Shown here: positions 6,405-13,539 of the stretch, in pieces
Layout of the letters: each line of letters starts with the position of its first letter
Position numbering within the stretch: the first letter of the stretch is position 1
DNA from: Limnovirga sp038203525
Lineage (GTDB): Bacteria; Bacteroidota; Bacteroidia; Chitinophagales; Chitinophagaceae
Length of the DNA stretch: 13,539 nt
Direction: 5' to 3'
Assembly (NCBI GenBank): GCA_038203525.1
Contig: JBBRDW010000122.1
Span: forward strand, 1-13,539
The notes under the pieces: generated by a model
Told to the model about the DNA's origin: nothing
Database searches by the model: none
What the model saw: only the letters and a program-made list of their open reading frames with translations
Translations under genes and position numbers: made by a program

Positions 6405-8441
6405 ATGATCATAAAAAATGCATTTTTATTTGCTTCCATCAGTTTACTTGCAATTGCATGCAACACGCAAACGGATAAGGTCGCAAAACCTGATGTGCTT
6501 GCCGCTAACCTGGATACTACGGTAAATCCTGCAGATGATTTTTTTCAATATGCCAATGGCGGCTGGTTAGAACGTAACCCAATTCCTGCTGATGAAAGCG
6601 GTTGGGGGCTTTTTCAGGTTATTCCTGATGAAACGCTAAAACGCCTGCGCGTAATTAATGAAGATGTGGCAAAAACATCTGGCACACCGGGAACTGCGGA
6701 ACAAAAAATTGGCGACTTCTGGAAGGCGGCAATGGATACGGCTACCATAGAAAAACAAGGCATACAACCCCTGCAGCAATACCTTACACAAATTGATGCC
6801 ATAGAAGATGCAGAAGCCCTGCAAACCGCAATGGCACACCTGGATAAAATGGGCGTGGGTACGCTAATAGGCTTTTATGTAGGTCAGGATGCAAAAAACA
6901 GTTCGCTTCAATCGCTACAATTATGGCAAACTGGTATTGGCCTTCCGGAACGTGATTTTTATTTTAAAATGGACAGTACTTCCATAGCCATTCGCAACGC
7001 TTATGTTACGCATATGGCCAATATACTGAACATGATAGGTGGCGATAGTGCGAAGACTTTTACCGCTGCAAAAAATATTCTTGCGTTGGAAACGGAGCTG
7101 GCAAAATCGAGCCGCAAGCTCGAAGACCTGAGAGACCCTTATGCCAACTACAACAAGTTTTCGGTTAAAGAGCTAAACAAAATTTCAACAGGAATAGACT
7201 GGAATAATTATATGGAGATCATCGGTGTGGGCAGTGCAGATTCTGTTATTATTGGTCAGCCTGAATATTATAAAGCAGCAGGCGCCGTGCTGCACAGCAT
7301 TCCCCTCGATATCTGGAAAGATTACCTGCGTTTCCGGCTAGTAGACGCATTTGATAATGCGTTGCCTGATGCTTTTGGCAAAGAGTCTTTTACATTCAAT
7401 AAACTCTTTTCCGGCGCACCCGAAAGAAAGCCAAGATGGAAGCGGGTAATACAATCTGAACAGAGTGCAATGGGCGAATTGCTGGGGCAGATCTATGTGA
7501 AAAAATATTTTACTGATGCAGCCAAACAGCGCTATACCACACTGGTAGAAAACATACGCACCGCGCTGCAGCACCGCATAGAAAACCTGCCATGGATGAC
7601 TGACAGCACTAAACAAAAAGCGTTGCAAAAGTTAGCCGTGGTAAATAAAAAAGTAGGCTACCCCGATAAATGGAAAGACTTTTCTGCTCTGCAGATTACG
7701 GCTGGCAGCTATTTTCAAAACCAGGTTAATGCAAATATGTTCTGGCATAATTTCAACGTAAACAAACTGGGAAAACCTGTTGACAAAACAGAATGGGGTA
7801 TGTTCCCGCAAACATACAACGCGTACTACGATCCTTCCAACAATGAAATTGTTTTACCCGCCGCCGCATTTATTGTTCCGGGATATGAGGACAGTGAGTT
7901 AGATGATGCGGTGGTATATGGTTACATGGCGGCTTCTACAATTGGCCACGAAATGACCCATGGGTTCGATGACGAAGGCCGGCAGTTTGATAAGCAGGGC
8001 AATCTGCAAGACTGGTGGTCGCCTCAGGATTCTTTACAGTTTGCGCAACGCTCCACTGTGCTTGCAAATCAATTCAGCAGCTATGTGGCAGTAGATACTT
8101 TTAAAATAAACGGTAAAGCCACGCTTGGCGAAAATATTGCAGACCTTGGCGGTGTTCTCCTTGGCCTAGATGCATACAAACAAACCGACGAATACAAGAA
8201 AGGCGAAAAGATAGCGGGCCTAACGCCAACGCAAAGGTTCTTCCTTGGTTATGCCTTAAGCTGGCAGGAGAATGAGCGCCCCGAACAGCTACGCACACAG
8301 GTATTAACGGATGTGCACTCCCCCGAAAAATTCCGCGTAAACGGCCCGCTTGTAAATGTAGATGCTTTTTATGAAGCATTTAATGTGAAGCCAGGTAACA
8401 AAATGTACATCGCCGACAGTTTGCGTGCAAGAATATGGTAG
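6405..8441 (+). CDS. M13 (neprilysin/PepO) zinc metallopeptidase, lipoprotein
   Basis: 678 residues from ATG 6405. An upstream in-frame TTG (6384) falls inside the predicted promoter and is rejected. MIIKNAFLFASISLLAIAC is a signal peptide with a probable lipid-attachment cysteine at residue 19, giving a membrane-anchored periplasmic or surface peptidase. The N-terminal M13 domain covers about residues 35-430 and the catalytic domain about 470-675. Zinc ligands are His515 and His519 of HEMTH, with catalytic Glu516, and Glu576 of GENIADLGG. NAYY (472-475) and the C-terminal RVNGPLVNVDAFYEAF are the family's substrate-binding motifs. The enzyme cleaves oligopeptides of limited size; natural substrates are unknown here. 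It is a single-gene unit flanked by repeat copies E and F in opposite orientations. No T-tract terminator is visible downstream. Confidence 0.96.
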   Translation: MIIKNAFLFASISLLAIACNTQTDKVAKPDVLAANLDTTVNPADDFFQYANGGWLERNPIPADESGWGLFQVIPDETLKRLRVINEDVAKTSGTPGTAEQKIGDFWKAAMDTATIEKQGIQPLQQYLTQIDAIEDAEALQTAMAHLDKMGVGTLIGFYVGQDAKNSSLQSLQLWQTGIGLPERDFYFKMDSTSIAIRNAYVTHMANILNMIGGDSAKTFTAAKNILALETELAKSSRKLEDLRDPYANYNKFSVKELNKISTGIDWNNYMEIIGVGSADSVIIGQPEYYKAAGAVLHSIPLDIWKDYLRFRLVDAFDNALPDAFGKESFTFNKLFSGAPERKPRWKRVIQSEQSAMGELLGQIYVKKYFTDAAKQRYTTLVENIRTALQHRIENLPWMTDSTKQKALQKLAVVNKKVGYPDKWKDFSALQITAGSYFQNQVNANMFWHNFNVNKLGKPVDKTEWGMFPQTYNAYYDPSNNEIVLPAAAFIVPGYEDSELDDAVVYGYMAASTIGHEMTHGFDDEGRQFDKQGNLQDWWSPQDSLQFAQRSTVLANQFSSYVAVDTFKINGKATLGENIADLGGVLLGLDAYKQTDEYKKGEKIAGLTPTQRFFLGYALSWQENERPEQLRTQVLTDVHSPEKFRVNGPLVNVDAFYEAFNVKPGNKMYIADSLRARIW

Positions 8442-8455
8442 CAAAGTATTTTATT

Positions 8456-8564
8456 GAGCCGGGCTTAAGAATAAGAATAAGGCTGTGGTTGCGTCGCACG
8501 CTTGTGCGTTCCGGTATTTTATTGAGCTTTTATTGTAGCGTAGACCGAAGCGGTTCTATGTTGG
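8456..8564 (-). repeat. Interspersed spacer repeat, copy F (reversed)
   Basis: Read on the minus strand: CCAAC (8560-8564), CCGCTTCGGTCTACGCTA, AAAAGCTCAATAAAATACC, then the core GCACAAGCGTGCGACGCAA (8489-8507), with two changes from consensus, and AGCCCGGCTC at 8457-8466. It begins 14 bp after the peptidase stop and lies in the opposite orientation to copy E. Confidence 0.75.
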
Positions 8565-8647
8565 CCCCGCCACCAGCATCGGCAGTAAAAGGCTACCCTA
8601 AACACAGGGTTTTAAAATAATACTTTCCCGTAAAAATATGTTGCACA

Positions 8648-8944
8648 ATGAAACAGGAATTAATCCAAACACTGCATCCGCATGCAAACAAGACAAATAA
8701 GAAAATCTCTCTTGAGAAATACAATTTGATCAGGGAAAACATTTTAGCGATTTTAAACAATGCAGAACCCACACATCCAGAACTAATGGAAGCATTGTAT
8801 GCCAGGGTAAAAGATAATTTTCAGGGCGGCATTCAGTGGTATGGAGAAACGGTAAAACTCGATCTTGAAGCAAGGAAAGTTATTGAAAGAACCGATACAA
8901 AGCCTGAGAAATACCGGTTGAAAAAAGCAGGGAATAAATATTAA
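8648..8944 (+). CDS. Small conserved hypothetical protein (DUF6958-like)
   Basis: 98 residues, ATG 8648. It resembles small bacterial proteins grouped as DUF6958: an N-terminal LHPHANK, a helical middle (KYNLIRENILAILNN), then GGIQWYGETVKLDLEARKVIE and a basic tail. The fold appears helical with a possible winged-helix-like end, and the biochemical function is unknown. No signal peptide, membrane segment or catalytic motif is visible. A TACTTTC (8621-8627), 20 nt before the ATG, is a weak -7 candidate. It lies between repeat copies F and G with no operon partner. The DUF assignment is from memory of the sequence pattern and is moderately sure; that it is a real gene is more certain. Confidence 0.75.
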   Translation: MKQELIQTLHPHANKTNKKISLEKYNLIRENILAILNNAEPTHPELMEALYARVKDNFQGGIQWYGETVKLDLEARKVIERTDTKPEKYRLKKAGNKY

Positions 8945-8990
8945 TACTGTTACTTTCAGTTTGCACTCACGTATTAATCTTTGCTGCGAT

Positions 8991-9038
8991 AAAAGCTGAA
9001 TAGAATCTTTCAACCTTACAAGAGTGCCCCCCATAAAG
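8991..9038 (+). repeat. Interspersed spacer repeat, copy G (degenerate)
   Basis: AAAAGCTGAATAGAATCTTT matches the family well. The following CTTACAAGAGTGC is only the left part of the core, and CCCCCCATAAAGG replaces the rest. It is a truncated or decayed copy ahead of the IS110 remnant. Confidence 0.6.
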
Positions 9039-9202
9039 GAGGCTTGCTGTTTCGTCAGATACAACCTGGGGAATAGCTTCGTAAAAGCAAAAGCACTTTG
9101 CAGTAATACCATCATGCTAAATGGATCAAGACATCCATACAAAAGCCAGATTCTGTCTGCTTATTTTGGTTCCAGCCGACCGTTAGATACACAATAGAGC
9201 AG

Positions 9203-9760
9203 GTGGCAGCTATAAAGAAGACCAACACTGTACCATCTCCTGTTAAAAAAAAAGACAAAAGCGATCCAAAGTTTAGTGTGCGCAAATATTTGCAAAGGAT
9301 ACATGGAGCGGATGTAATCGCAATATATGGCATCAGTGAAACAGGGGGCCTTGAAATACTTGCAGAAACAGACTTTAGTAAATAAGAAAATGAATCACAT
9401 TTTAGATCATGGCTCAACCTATGCACAAACAATTAAATATCAGGAGGTAAACTGATCAGCAGTAAACTCATGAAAAAGAAAGCCAATGCAACCAGCCGGG
9501 CCTTTCGCCATGCTGCCAATGCAGTACAAAAAAGCGATAACTGGCTGGTCGATTACTTTACGAGAATGAAGACAAAAGCAGGACATAAATCTGCCATCGT
9601 GGCCACCGCCGGTAAAATAGCAACCATCTAATATAATATGATTAAATGCAAACAAGATTTTAAACCAGTAGACCTTGTACAATACCAGCAAGACTATAAG
9701 AAAACTAAAATTGCTTACCTTGAAAGAAAACTAAAAGAACTTAAAATGGAGGCCGCTTAA
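9203..9760 (+). pseudogene. IS110-family transposase remnant (C-terminal part, three in-frame stops)
   Basis: One reading frame (the frame of GTG 9203) carries the C-terminal half of an IS110-type DEDD/Ser transposase. It contains KFSVRKYLQRIHGADVIAIY and GISETGGLEILAE, then, past a TAA at 9383, SHFRSWLNLCTNN. After a TAA at 9434 comes ISGGKLISSKLMKKKANATS plus AFRHAANAVQKS and IVATAGKIATI. After a TAA at 9629 comes YNMIKCKQDF and a final helix ending KELKMEAA before TAA 9758. Alignment from family memory places F, K and an aliphatic residue where the stops are. The N-terminal RuvC-like part is not recognisable upstream, so the element is 5'-truncated and cannot transpose. No frameshift is needed across about 560 bp, so decay is mainly by point mutation. 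IS110 ends and the bridge-RNA region are not identifiable. Confidence 0.8.
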
Positions 9761-9771
9761 AATACACAGTT

Positions 9772-9830
9772 GTATAGAAGTGCAACGCAACAGGCGACGC
9801 AATAAAAAACTTAGCCGGGCTCCGCAAAAT
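9772..9830 (+). repeat. Interspersed spacer repeat, copy H (degenerate)
   Basis: GTATAGAAGTGCAACGCAA followed by a second GCGACGCAATAAAA and TTAGCCGGGCTCC. The core is altered and partly duplicated, and the AAAAGCT block is missing. It starts 12 bp after the end of the IS110 remnant and ends about 10 bp before the rhomboid stop codon. Confidence 0.55.
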
Positions 9831-9840
9831 GTATCTTCTA

Positions 9841-10596
9841 TTACCGCTTCTTATTCCAGAAATATACCATAATTAAACCCGCCGCTGCACCGCCAAGGTG
9901 GGCAACATGCGCAACATTATCACCGGGATTATTTTCAACCGTAGCAAAAATTTCTATGCCTGCATATATTATTACCAGCCATTTTGCCTTAATGGGAAAC
10001 AAGCCATAAACATAGAGGTAATTGTTGGGAAACAAATAGCCAAAACCGGCAAGGCATCCAAACACAGCACCGGAGGCACCAATGGTTGGTACGTTTAAAT
10101 TATCGCTTATAACCACGGAAGCATACTGCTCTGAAACGCTACCTCCGTCACGCATATTGTATTTTTCCAGAAAGGCTTTAAGCATGTCAAAATAATCAGG
10201 AGACTGTCTGTTGAGGGCTGCGTATTCGTTGATTATATGTTGGTTCTGGTAAAAAATAAACGCCATATAGCACAAGGCCGCACCCAGCCCGCAAATAATA
10301 TAAAAAGTAAGAAATCGCTTGGGGCCCCATAAATTTTCCAGCACAGAACCAAATACCCAAAGGGCAAACATGTTGAAGAAAATATGCATGATATCTGCAT
10401 GCATAAAAAGGTGTGTAATTAGCTGCCAGGGCTTGTATAGCTGGCTCTGTACGGTATGCAGCGCAAATGCATCGTCCATATTAAACGTTTCCGGCGGTAT
10501 GGCATTTTGTGCAAGAAAAACCAGCGCATTAATAATAATAAGATTCTTTATTATAGTGGGTAACATTTGAAACCCCGTTGGCCTAAACTCTGACAT
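9841..10596 (-). CDS. Rhomboid-family intramembrane serine protease (S54)
   Basis: 251 residues, a six-helix inner-membrane protein. The catalytic dyad is visible: Ser175 in TIGASGAVFG (GxSG) and His233 in VAHLGGAAAG. The oxyanion-side HxxxN motif is in MHIFFNMFALW (His71, Asn75). Helix 1 is IIKNLIIINALVFLAQ. Family members cut single-pass membrane proteins within or near the bilayer; the substrate here is unknown. A ~50-residue insertion between the second and fourth hydrophobic segments (about 117-165) is charged and probably forms a loop. The gene starts 25 bp downstream of the rlmD stop on the same strand with no terminator between, so the two are likely co-transcribed. No cytosolic or zinc-ribbon extension is present. 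Confidence 0.92.
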   Translation of the reverse strand: MSEFRPTGFQMLPTIIKNLIIINALVFLAQNAIPPETFNMDDAFALHTVQSQLYKPWQLITHLFMHADIMHIFFNMFALWVFGSVLENLWGPKRFLTFYIICGLGAALCYMAFIFYQNQHIINEYAALNRQSPDYFDMLKAFLEKYNMRDGGSVSEQYASVVISDNLNVPTIGASGAVFGCLAGFGYLFPNNYLYVYGLFPIKAKWLVIIYAGIEIFATVENNPGDNVAHVAHLGGAAAGLIMVYFWNKKR

Positions 10597-10621
10597 GCTG
10601 AATAATTAATATTTTATAAAA

Positions 10622-12049
10622 TCAATTTTTAAGTTTTAACTGCACTACGTTTTCGATGTGCAGCGTGTGGGGGAACATATCTACCGGCTGTATTTTTTCT
10701 ACCGAATATTTTTCTCCCATTAAAGCAAGGTCTCTGGCCTGCGTGGCCGGATTGCAGCTTACATACACAATAATTGGCGCAGCAATATCTAATAACTTTT
10801 GCACCAGTTTCTCGTGCATACCCATTCTTGGCGGATCGGTTATAATTACATCCGGTTTGCCATTGGCAGCAAAAAAAGCATCGTCACATATTTTTATGGT
10901 ATCGCCGCAAAAGAACGAAGCATGGGTAATATTATTTAATACCGCATTTTCTTTTGCGTCTTTTATAGCATCGGGAATTACCTCTACACCCACCACCTTT
11001 TTTGCCAGGCCACTCACAAAAATGCCGATGCTGCCCGTGCCGCAATATAGATCGTAAACAATTTCTTTTCCGGTAAGTTCTGCAAAATCTCTGGTAATAC
11101 GGTATAGGTTCTCTGCCTGTTTGGTATTGGTTTGAAAAAATGACTTGGGACTTATTTTAAACTGAAGGTCTTCCAGCTTTTCTATTATATAACCTTTGCC
11201 CGAATAAATAACCGGCTCAAGATCGTAAAGGCTGTCGTTAACTTTTGGGTTAATCGTATAAAGCAGTGTGGTAATTTCCGGGAACTTTTCCAGCAAACTA
11301 TCCAGCAGTTTCACCCGCATGGCTTCGTCTTCGTAACCAATTACAATATTCACCATCAATTCTCCGGTTGTTGCCATACGTATAAGCATATTACGCAGCC
11401 AACCGGTCTTGTGTTTTATATCGTAGAAACTAAGGTTGTTTTCTTTTGCAAAAGCCGCCACGGCTTTGCGCATCAGGTTCGATGGTTCTGCCTGCAAGTG
11501 GCAGGTATCTATTTCAACTACTTTATCAAAAATACCTTTTGCATGAAACCCGCCTACATCCTGCATTACCGCAGCATCGGTATCTGCGGCGGCAGCTTTC
11601 ATCCGTCTGAATTCAATGTCCGGAATAAATTTTTTATTGCTGTAAGTGTATTCCAATTTGTTGCGGTATTGTGTTGTAGTGTCGCAACCCATAATGGGCA
11701 TTATTGCAGGCAAGTCAACCTTACCAATACGCTGCAGGTTATCGGTTACCTGCTTCTGCTTGTAAAAAAGCTGCTGACCGTAAGGCAGCATCTGCCACTG
11801 GCAGCCACCGCAGGTACCAAAATGTGCACAGAAAGCTTTAATTCTTAACGGCGAATATTTTTTAAAATGAATTGCTTTTCCCTCCGCCCAGTCCTTTTTG
11901 TTTTTAGTAATGTACACATCCACCACATCGCCGGGAATTGTGCCCTCAATAAAAATTACTTTACCATCCACTTTCGACAGCGATTTTCCCTCCGCCGCAT
12001 AATCTTCCACCACAATATTTTCGAGTATTACTTGTTTCAGTCTTTTCAC
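10622..12049 (-). CDS. rlmD: 23S rRNA (uracil-C5)-methyltransferase, RlmD/RumA family
   Basis: 475 residues from GTG 12049 (MKRLKQVILENIVVEDYA). The frame runs on to 12142, but the extra 31 residues are unlike the family and reach into repeat copy I. An N-terminal TRAM domain (~10-65) is followed by a [4Fe-4S] cysteine set, Cys74, Cys80 and Cys83 (CxxxxxCxxC) plus Cys183. The Rossmann methyltransferase domain has SAM motif DLYCGTG (333-339), DPPR (405-408) and the nucleophile Cys432 in VSCNPATQARD. It uses SAM to methylate a uracil in 23S rRNA, U1939 in E. coli. Cluster spacing matches RlmD rather than TrmA; RlmC-type or dual specificity cannot be excluded. It is the first gene of a probable two-gene unit with the rhomboid. 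Confidence 0.92.
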   Translation of the reverse strand: MKRLKQVILENIVVEDYAAEGKSLSKVDGKVIFIEGTIPGDVVDVYITKNKKDWAEGKAIHFKKYSPLRIKAFCAHFGTCGGCQWQMLPYGQQLFYKQKQVTDNLQRIGKVDLPAIMPIMGCDTTTQYRNKLEYTYSNKKFIPDIEFRRMKAAAADTDAAVMQDVGGFHAKGIFDKVVEIDTCHLQAEPSNLMRKAVAAFAKENNLSFYDIKHKTGWLRNMLIRMATTGELMVNIVIGYEDEAMRVKLLDSLLEKFPEITTLLYTINPKVNDSLYDLEPVIYSGKGYIIEKLEDLQFKISPKSFFQTNTKQAENLYRITRDFAELTGKEIVYDLYCGTGSIGIFVSGLAKKVVGVEVIPDAIKDAKENAVLNNITHASFFCGDTIKICDDAFFAANGKPDVIITDPPRMGMHEKLVQKLLDIAAPIIVYVSCNPATQARDLALMGEKYSVEKIQPVDMFPHTLHIENVVQLKLKN

Positions 12050-12053
12050 CGCG

Positions 12054-12086
12054 CAAATGTAACTACCATTGCACAGTTTTTTGCAA
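12054..12086 (-). promoter_or_regulatory. Predicted promoter of rlmD, possibly leaderless
   Basis: On the minus strand TTG (12084-12086), 22 bp, then TACATTTG (12054-12061), a full match to TAnnTTTG. Only 4 nt separate the box from GTG 12049, so transcription would begin at or next to the start codon. The other promoters predicted here leave 17-19 nt. The box is seen; a leaderless mRNA is inferred. Confidence 0.4.
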
Positions 12087-12143
12087 CACTGCCCTTTGAT
12101 TAAGAATTTTATTGGCCCGGCATTAGAATTAGGGTTAAGCATC

Positions 12144-12218
12144 CGTTGCGTCGCACTCTTGTACGGATTTATACTTTATTCAGCTTTTATCGTAGCGTAG
12201 ATAGCAGCGAATGATTGG
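12144..12218 (-). repeat. Interspersed spacer repeat, copy I (reversed)
   Basis: Read on the minus strand: CCAATCATTCGCTGC, ATCTACGCTACG, AAAAGCTGAATAAAG, then the perfect core GTACAAGAGTGCGACGCAA (12146-12164). The tail after the core is missing. It lies in the divergent gap between rlmD and the 2H phosphoesterase gene. Confidence 0.75.
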
Positions 12219-12339
12219 CGTGCGTGGCTGACAACAATAAGGGGATTATTTTTGGAGGGCTTAATATTTGCTGTATTTTAATGTTTGCGATAAGCTACAT
12301 TGCTTCGAAATTAAAATATTACTACTACCTATAAAAAAA

Positions 12340-12846
12340 GTGGCTAACAATACAAGAAGACAACTAACATTCTTCATTCAAAAAAATGACGCCAAACCTA
12401 TTGAAGATATTCGCAGCAGGTTCAATCCACGACAAAGTGAACTGATCAATAGCCACGTTACATTATGCAGAGACGACGAAATTAAAGACATCTTTAAAGT
12501 ATTAAAGAACCTGACACAGCTTGACCAAAAAACGATCAATATTAAGTTTGGAAAAGTGATAAGGTTTGAAAAAGGCCAAGGTGTTTTGATTCCTGCAATA
12601 ATTGAAAATGACGCCTTTCAGGAATTAAGGTTAAAAATATTAAAAGGCGTGGTTGAAAAACCCAAACCACAGGAACCACATATTACTTTAATGCACCCCA
12701 GAAATTCAACTTGTACCGATAATATTTTTGAAGCTATTGAAACAGCAAACTTGCCAAAAGAATTGAATTTTAAAACAATTTCTCTTATAGAGCAGGTTAA
12801 TGGTGCACGTTGGACTATATTGAAAACATTTGATTTAAGTAATTAG
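12340..12846 (+). CDS. 2'-5' RNA ligase-like 2H phosphoesterase
   Basis: 168 residues if started at GTG 12340 (MANNTRRQLTFFI). Both HxT motifs of the 2H superfamily are present: SHVTLCR in the N-terminal half and PHITLMHP in the C-terminal half, at the spacing expected for the two symmetric lobes. The family cleaves or joins 2'-5' or cyclic phosphodiester bonds in RNA or nucleotides; the natural reaction in Bacteroidota is not known. The frame stays open upstream to TTG 12268, but those 24 residues (rich in Cys, Leu and Ile) do not look like the family and TTG is a poor start. No ATG exists in this frame near the domain, so GTG is a best guess. Its neighbour rlmD is transcribed away from it. 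Confidence 0.82.
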   Translation: MANNTRRQLTFFIQKNDAKPIEDIRSRFNPRQSELINSHVTLCRDDEIKDIFKVLKNLTQLDQKTINIKFGKVIRFEKGQGVLIPAIIENDAFQELRLKILKGVVEKPKPQEPHITLMHPRNSTCTDNIFEAIETANLPKELNFKTISLIEQVNGARWTILKTFDLSN

Positions 12847-13054
12847 TAATATCTAAAGAACGCAGTGGAGAAGACCGCTACCAACAAGTATGTTTGCGGA
12901 CATGCGCTGAGAATAATACCTGGTATTCAATTTTCAGCTAAAGTTCTTAACTTCAGGAATATATTTTACTCAGCAACCATTAAAGGCATATGGAATTTTA
13001 TTCTCCACGTAACAAATACCGGTCGACTTGGTTTTACTAATTAATAAAAAGAAT
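12847..13054. other. Spacer, nothing recognised
   Basis: About 200 bp between the 2H gene and the last lipoprotein gene. No spacer repeat copy, clear terminator or convincing promoter box is visible. It is the only long gap that contains no copy of the repeat family. Confidence 0.4.
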
Positions 13055-13539
13055 ATGCGCTTAAAAAAAATACCACATAAACTTAAAATCACAAATTTCT
13101 TAGCACTCTTAACAGCTTTAGTGCTGGTTGCCCAAATATCCTGCAATAAAAAAGTGCAGGATATGGTAGCGCCGGTAAAAGCAGAACCACCTATTTCATT
13201 TGGCGATATGTTAAGCTGCCACCGAACGAACGTGTGGGATTCTTCGTCGGTTCATAATAAACTAATTGGTAAATGGAAATGGGAGCATATCCAATGCTTT
13301 TGGAAGCCCGAGGATGCAAACAACGAAGATTTTAAGGACCTTCAGGTAGAATTCCTGTCAAATAATACACTTGAGGTACAACAAAACGGAAAACCAATTC
13401 AAACCTCCGCATGGATTGTTGCGGATCTGAAGGATGGCTTTTTTAAAATCGATATAAGTCCACTCGAGCCGCTTTTGTTGGGGAGAATATTATTTTGTGA
13501 TAGTTTAGTTCTGTTCTATGACAGTTATGTGGACGGGTG
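13055..13539 (+). CDS. Lipocalin-like lipoprotein (partial, runs off the right edge)
   Basis: Open from ATG 13055 to the end of the window, 161 codons without a stop. MRLKKIPHKLKITNFLALLT begins a signal peptide that ends at a probable lipid-attachment cysteine in QISCNKK (residue 30). The mature part has a Pro-rich linker and then KLIGKWKWEHIQCFW, the opening strand typical of small lipocalin-like proteins of Bacteroidota. Beta-rich segments follow (LQVEFLSNNTLEVQQNGKP, TSAWIVADL), then GRILFCDSLVLFYDSYVDG, which is usually near the C-terminus of these proteins. So probably only a few residues are missing. Ligand and role are unknown. It should be anchored to a membrane in the periplasm or on the surface. 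Confidence 0.75.
   Translation, partial: MRLKKIPHKLKITNFLALLTALVLVAQISCNKKVQDMVAPVKAEPPISFGDMLSCHRTNVWDSSSVHNKLIGKWKWEHIQCFWKPEDANNEDFKDLQVEFLSNNTLEVQQNGKPIQTSAWIVADLKDGFFKIDISPLEPLLLGRILFCDSLVLFYDSYVDG

Noticed and set aside
8435..8620. Short open frame after the M13 peptidase
   Set aside because: It consists mostly of repeat copy F read in one frame and overlaps the peptidase end.
9383..9631. The three TAA codons in the IS110 frame as stop-codon recoding
   Set aside because: All other genes here use TAA normally as a stop, and the transposase lacks its N-terminal part, so decay is the simpler explanation.
9440..9691. Minus-strand open frame opposite the IS110 remnant
   Set aside because: The plus strand carries recognisable IS110 motifs across the same bases; the antisense frame is incidental.
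11411..11848. 145-codon plus-strand open frame opposite rlmD
   Set aside because: It lies wholly within the coding region of rlmD, whose iron-sulfur and methyltransferase motifs are intact. The antisense product is Cys/Phe-rich with no family features.
743..12218. The recurring spacer sequence as a CRISPR array
   Set aside because: Copies are about 0.1-3.5 kb apart, in both orientations, of variable length, with genes between them and no cas genes.
1..13539. A new defence or toxin-antitoxin system
   Set aside because: Only the ORF6N protein hints at phage-related content. No paired toxin/antitoxin, nuclease, NTPase or reverse transcriptase gene is adjacent, and the other genes are ordinary metabolic, protease or RNA-modification genes.
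1..13539. tRNA, rRNA or known riboswitches
   Set aside because: No cloverleaf with a TTC-arm consensus, rRNA segment or recognisable riboswitch core was seen in any spacer on either strand by eye.

Overview
The window looks like chromosome from a Bacteroidota bacterium, most likely Chitinophagaceae or a close relative. The A/T-rich spacers, the lack of clear Shine-Dalgarno sites, Bacteroidota-type -33/-7 promoters (TTG plus a box near TAnnTTTG), and the protein types (secreted GH2 beta-galactosidase, M13 lipoprotein peptidase, ORF6N protein, DinB protein, lipocalin-like lipoprotein) all fit. The placement is inferred from style and protein family only; no rRNA or other marker is present.

Layout. 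The first 60 bases hold the probable tail of an upstream gene. A REP-associated tyrosine (Y1/HUH) transposase (198-719) sits between two 26-bp hairpins that are exact reverse complements of each other. Two copies of an interspersed repeat follow. Then come two minus-strand genes, an ORF6N-domain protein (1123-1662) and a DinB-like protein (1957-2457). Two large exported enzymes follow on the plus strand: a GH2 beta-galactosidase (2787-5912) and an M13 metallopeptidase lipoprotein (6405-8441). Next are a small DUF6958-like protein (8648-8944) and a decayed 3' part of an IS110-family transposase (about 9203-9760). A minus-strand pair encodes RlmD-type 23S rRNA m5U methyltransferase and a rhomboid protease. 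A plus-strand 2H phosphoesterase ('2'-5' RNA ligase') gene and the start of a lipoprotein gene that runs off the right edge close the window.

The genes do not form one pathway; this is mostly ordinary chromosome. Only rlmD and the rhomboid gene (25 bp apart) look like an operon.

The unusual part is in the spacers. At least nine copies of one intergenic repeat (core GTACAAGAGTGCGACGCAA) occupy nearly every gap, seven in plus and two in minus orientation. The head of this repeat (CCAAC...GCTTCG...TACGCT) also follows both hairpins that bracket the tyrosine transposase, which suggests the transposase and the repeat family are connected. Separately, the ORF6N gene carries a perfect 31-bp palindrome inside its coding sequence, and a related 21-bp copy overlaps the -33 element of its own predicted promoter. 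That is the pattern expected for autoregulation.
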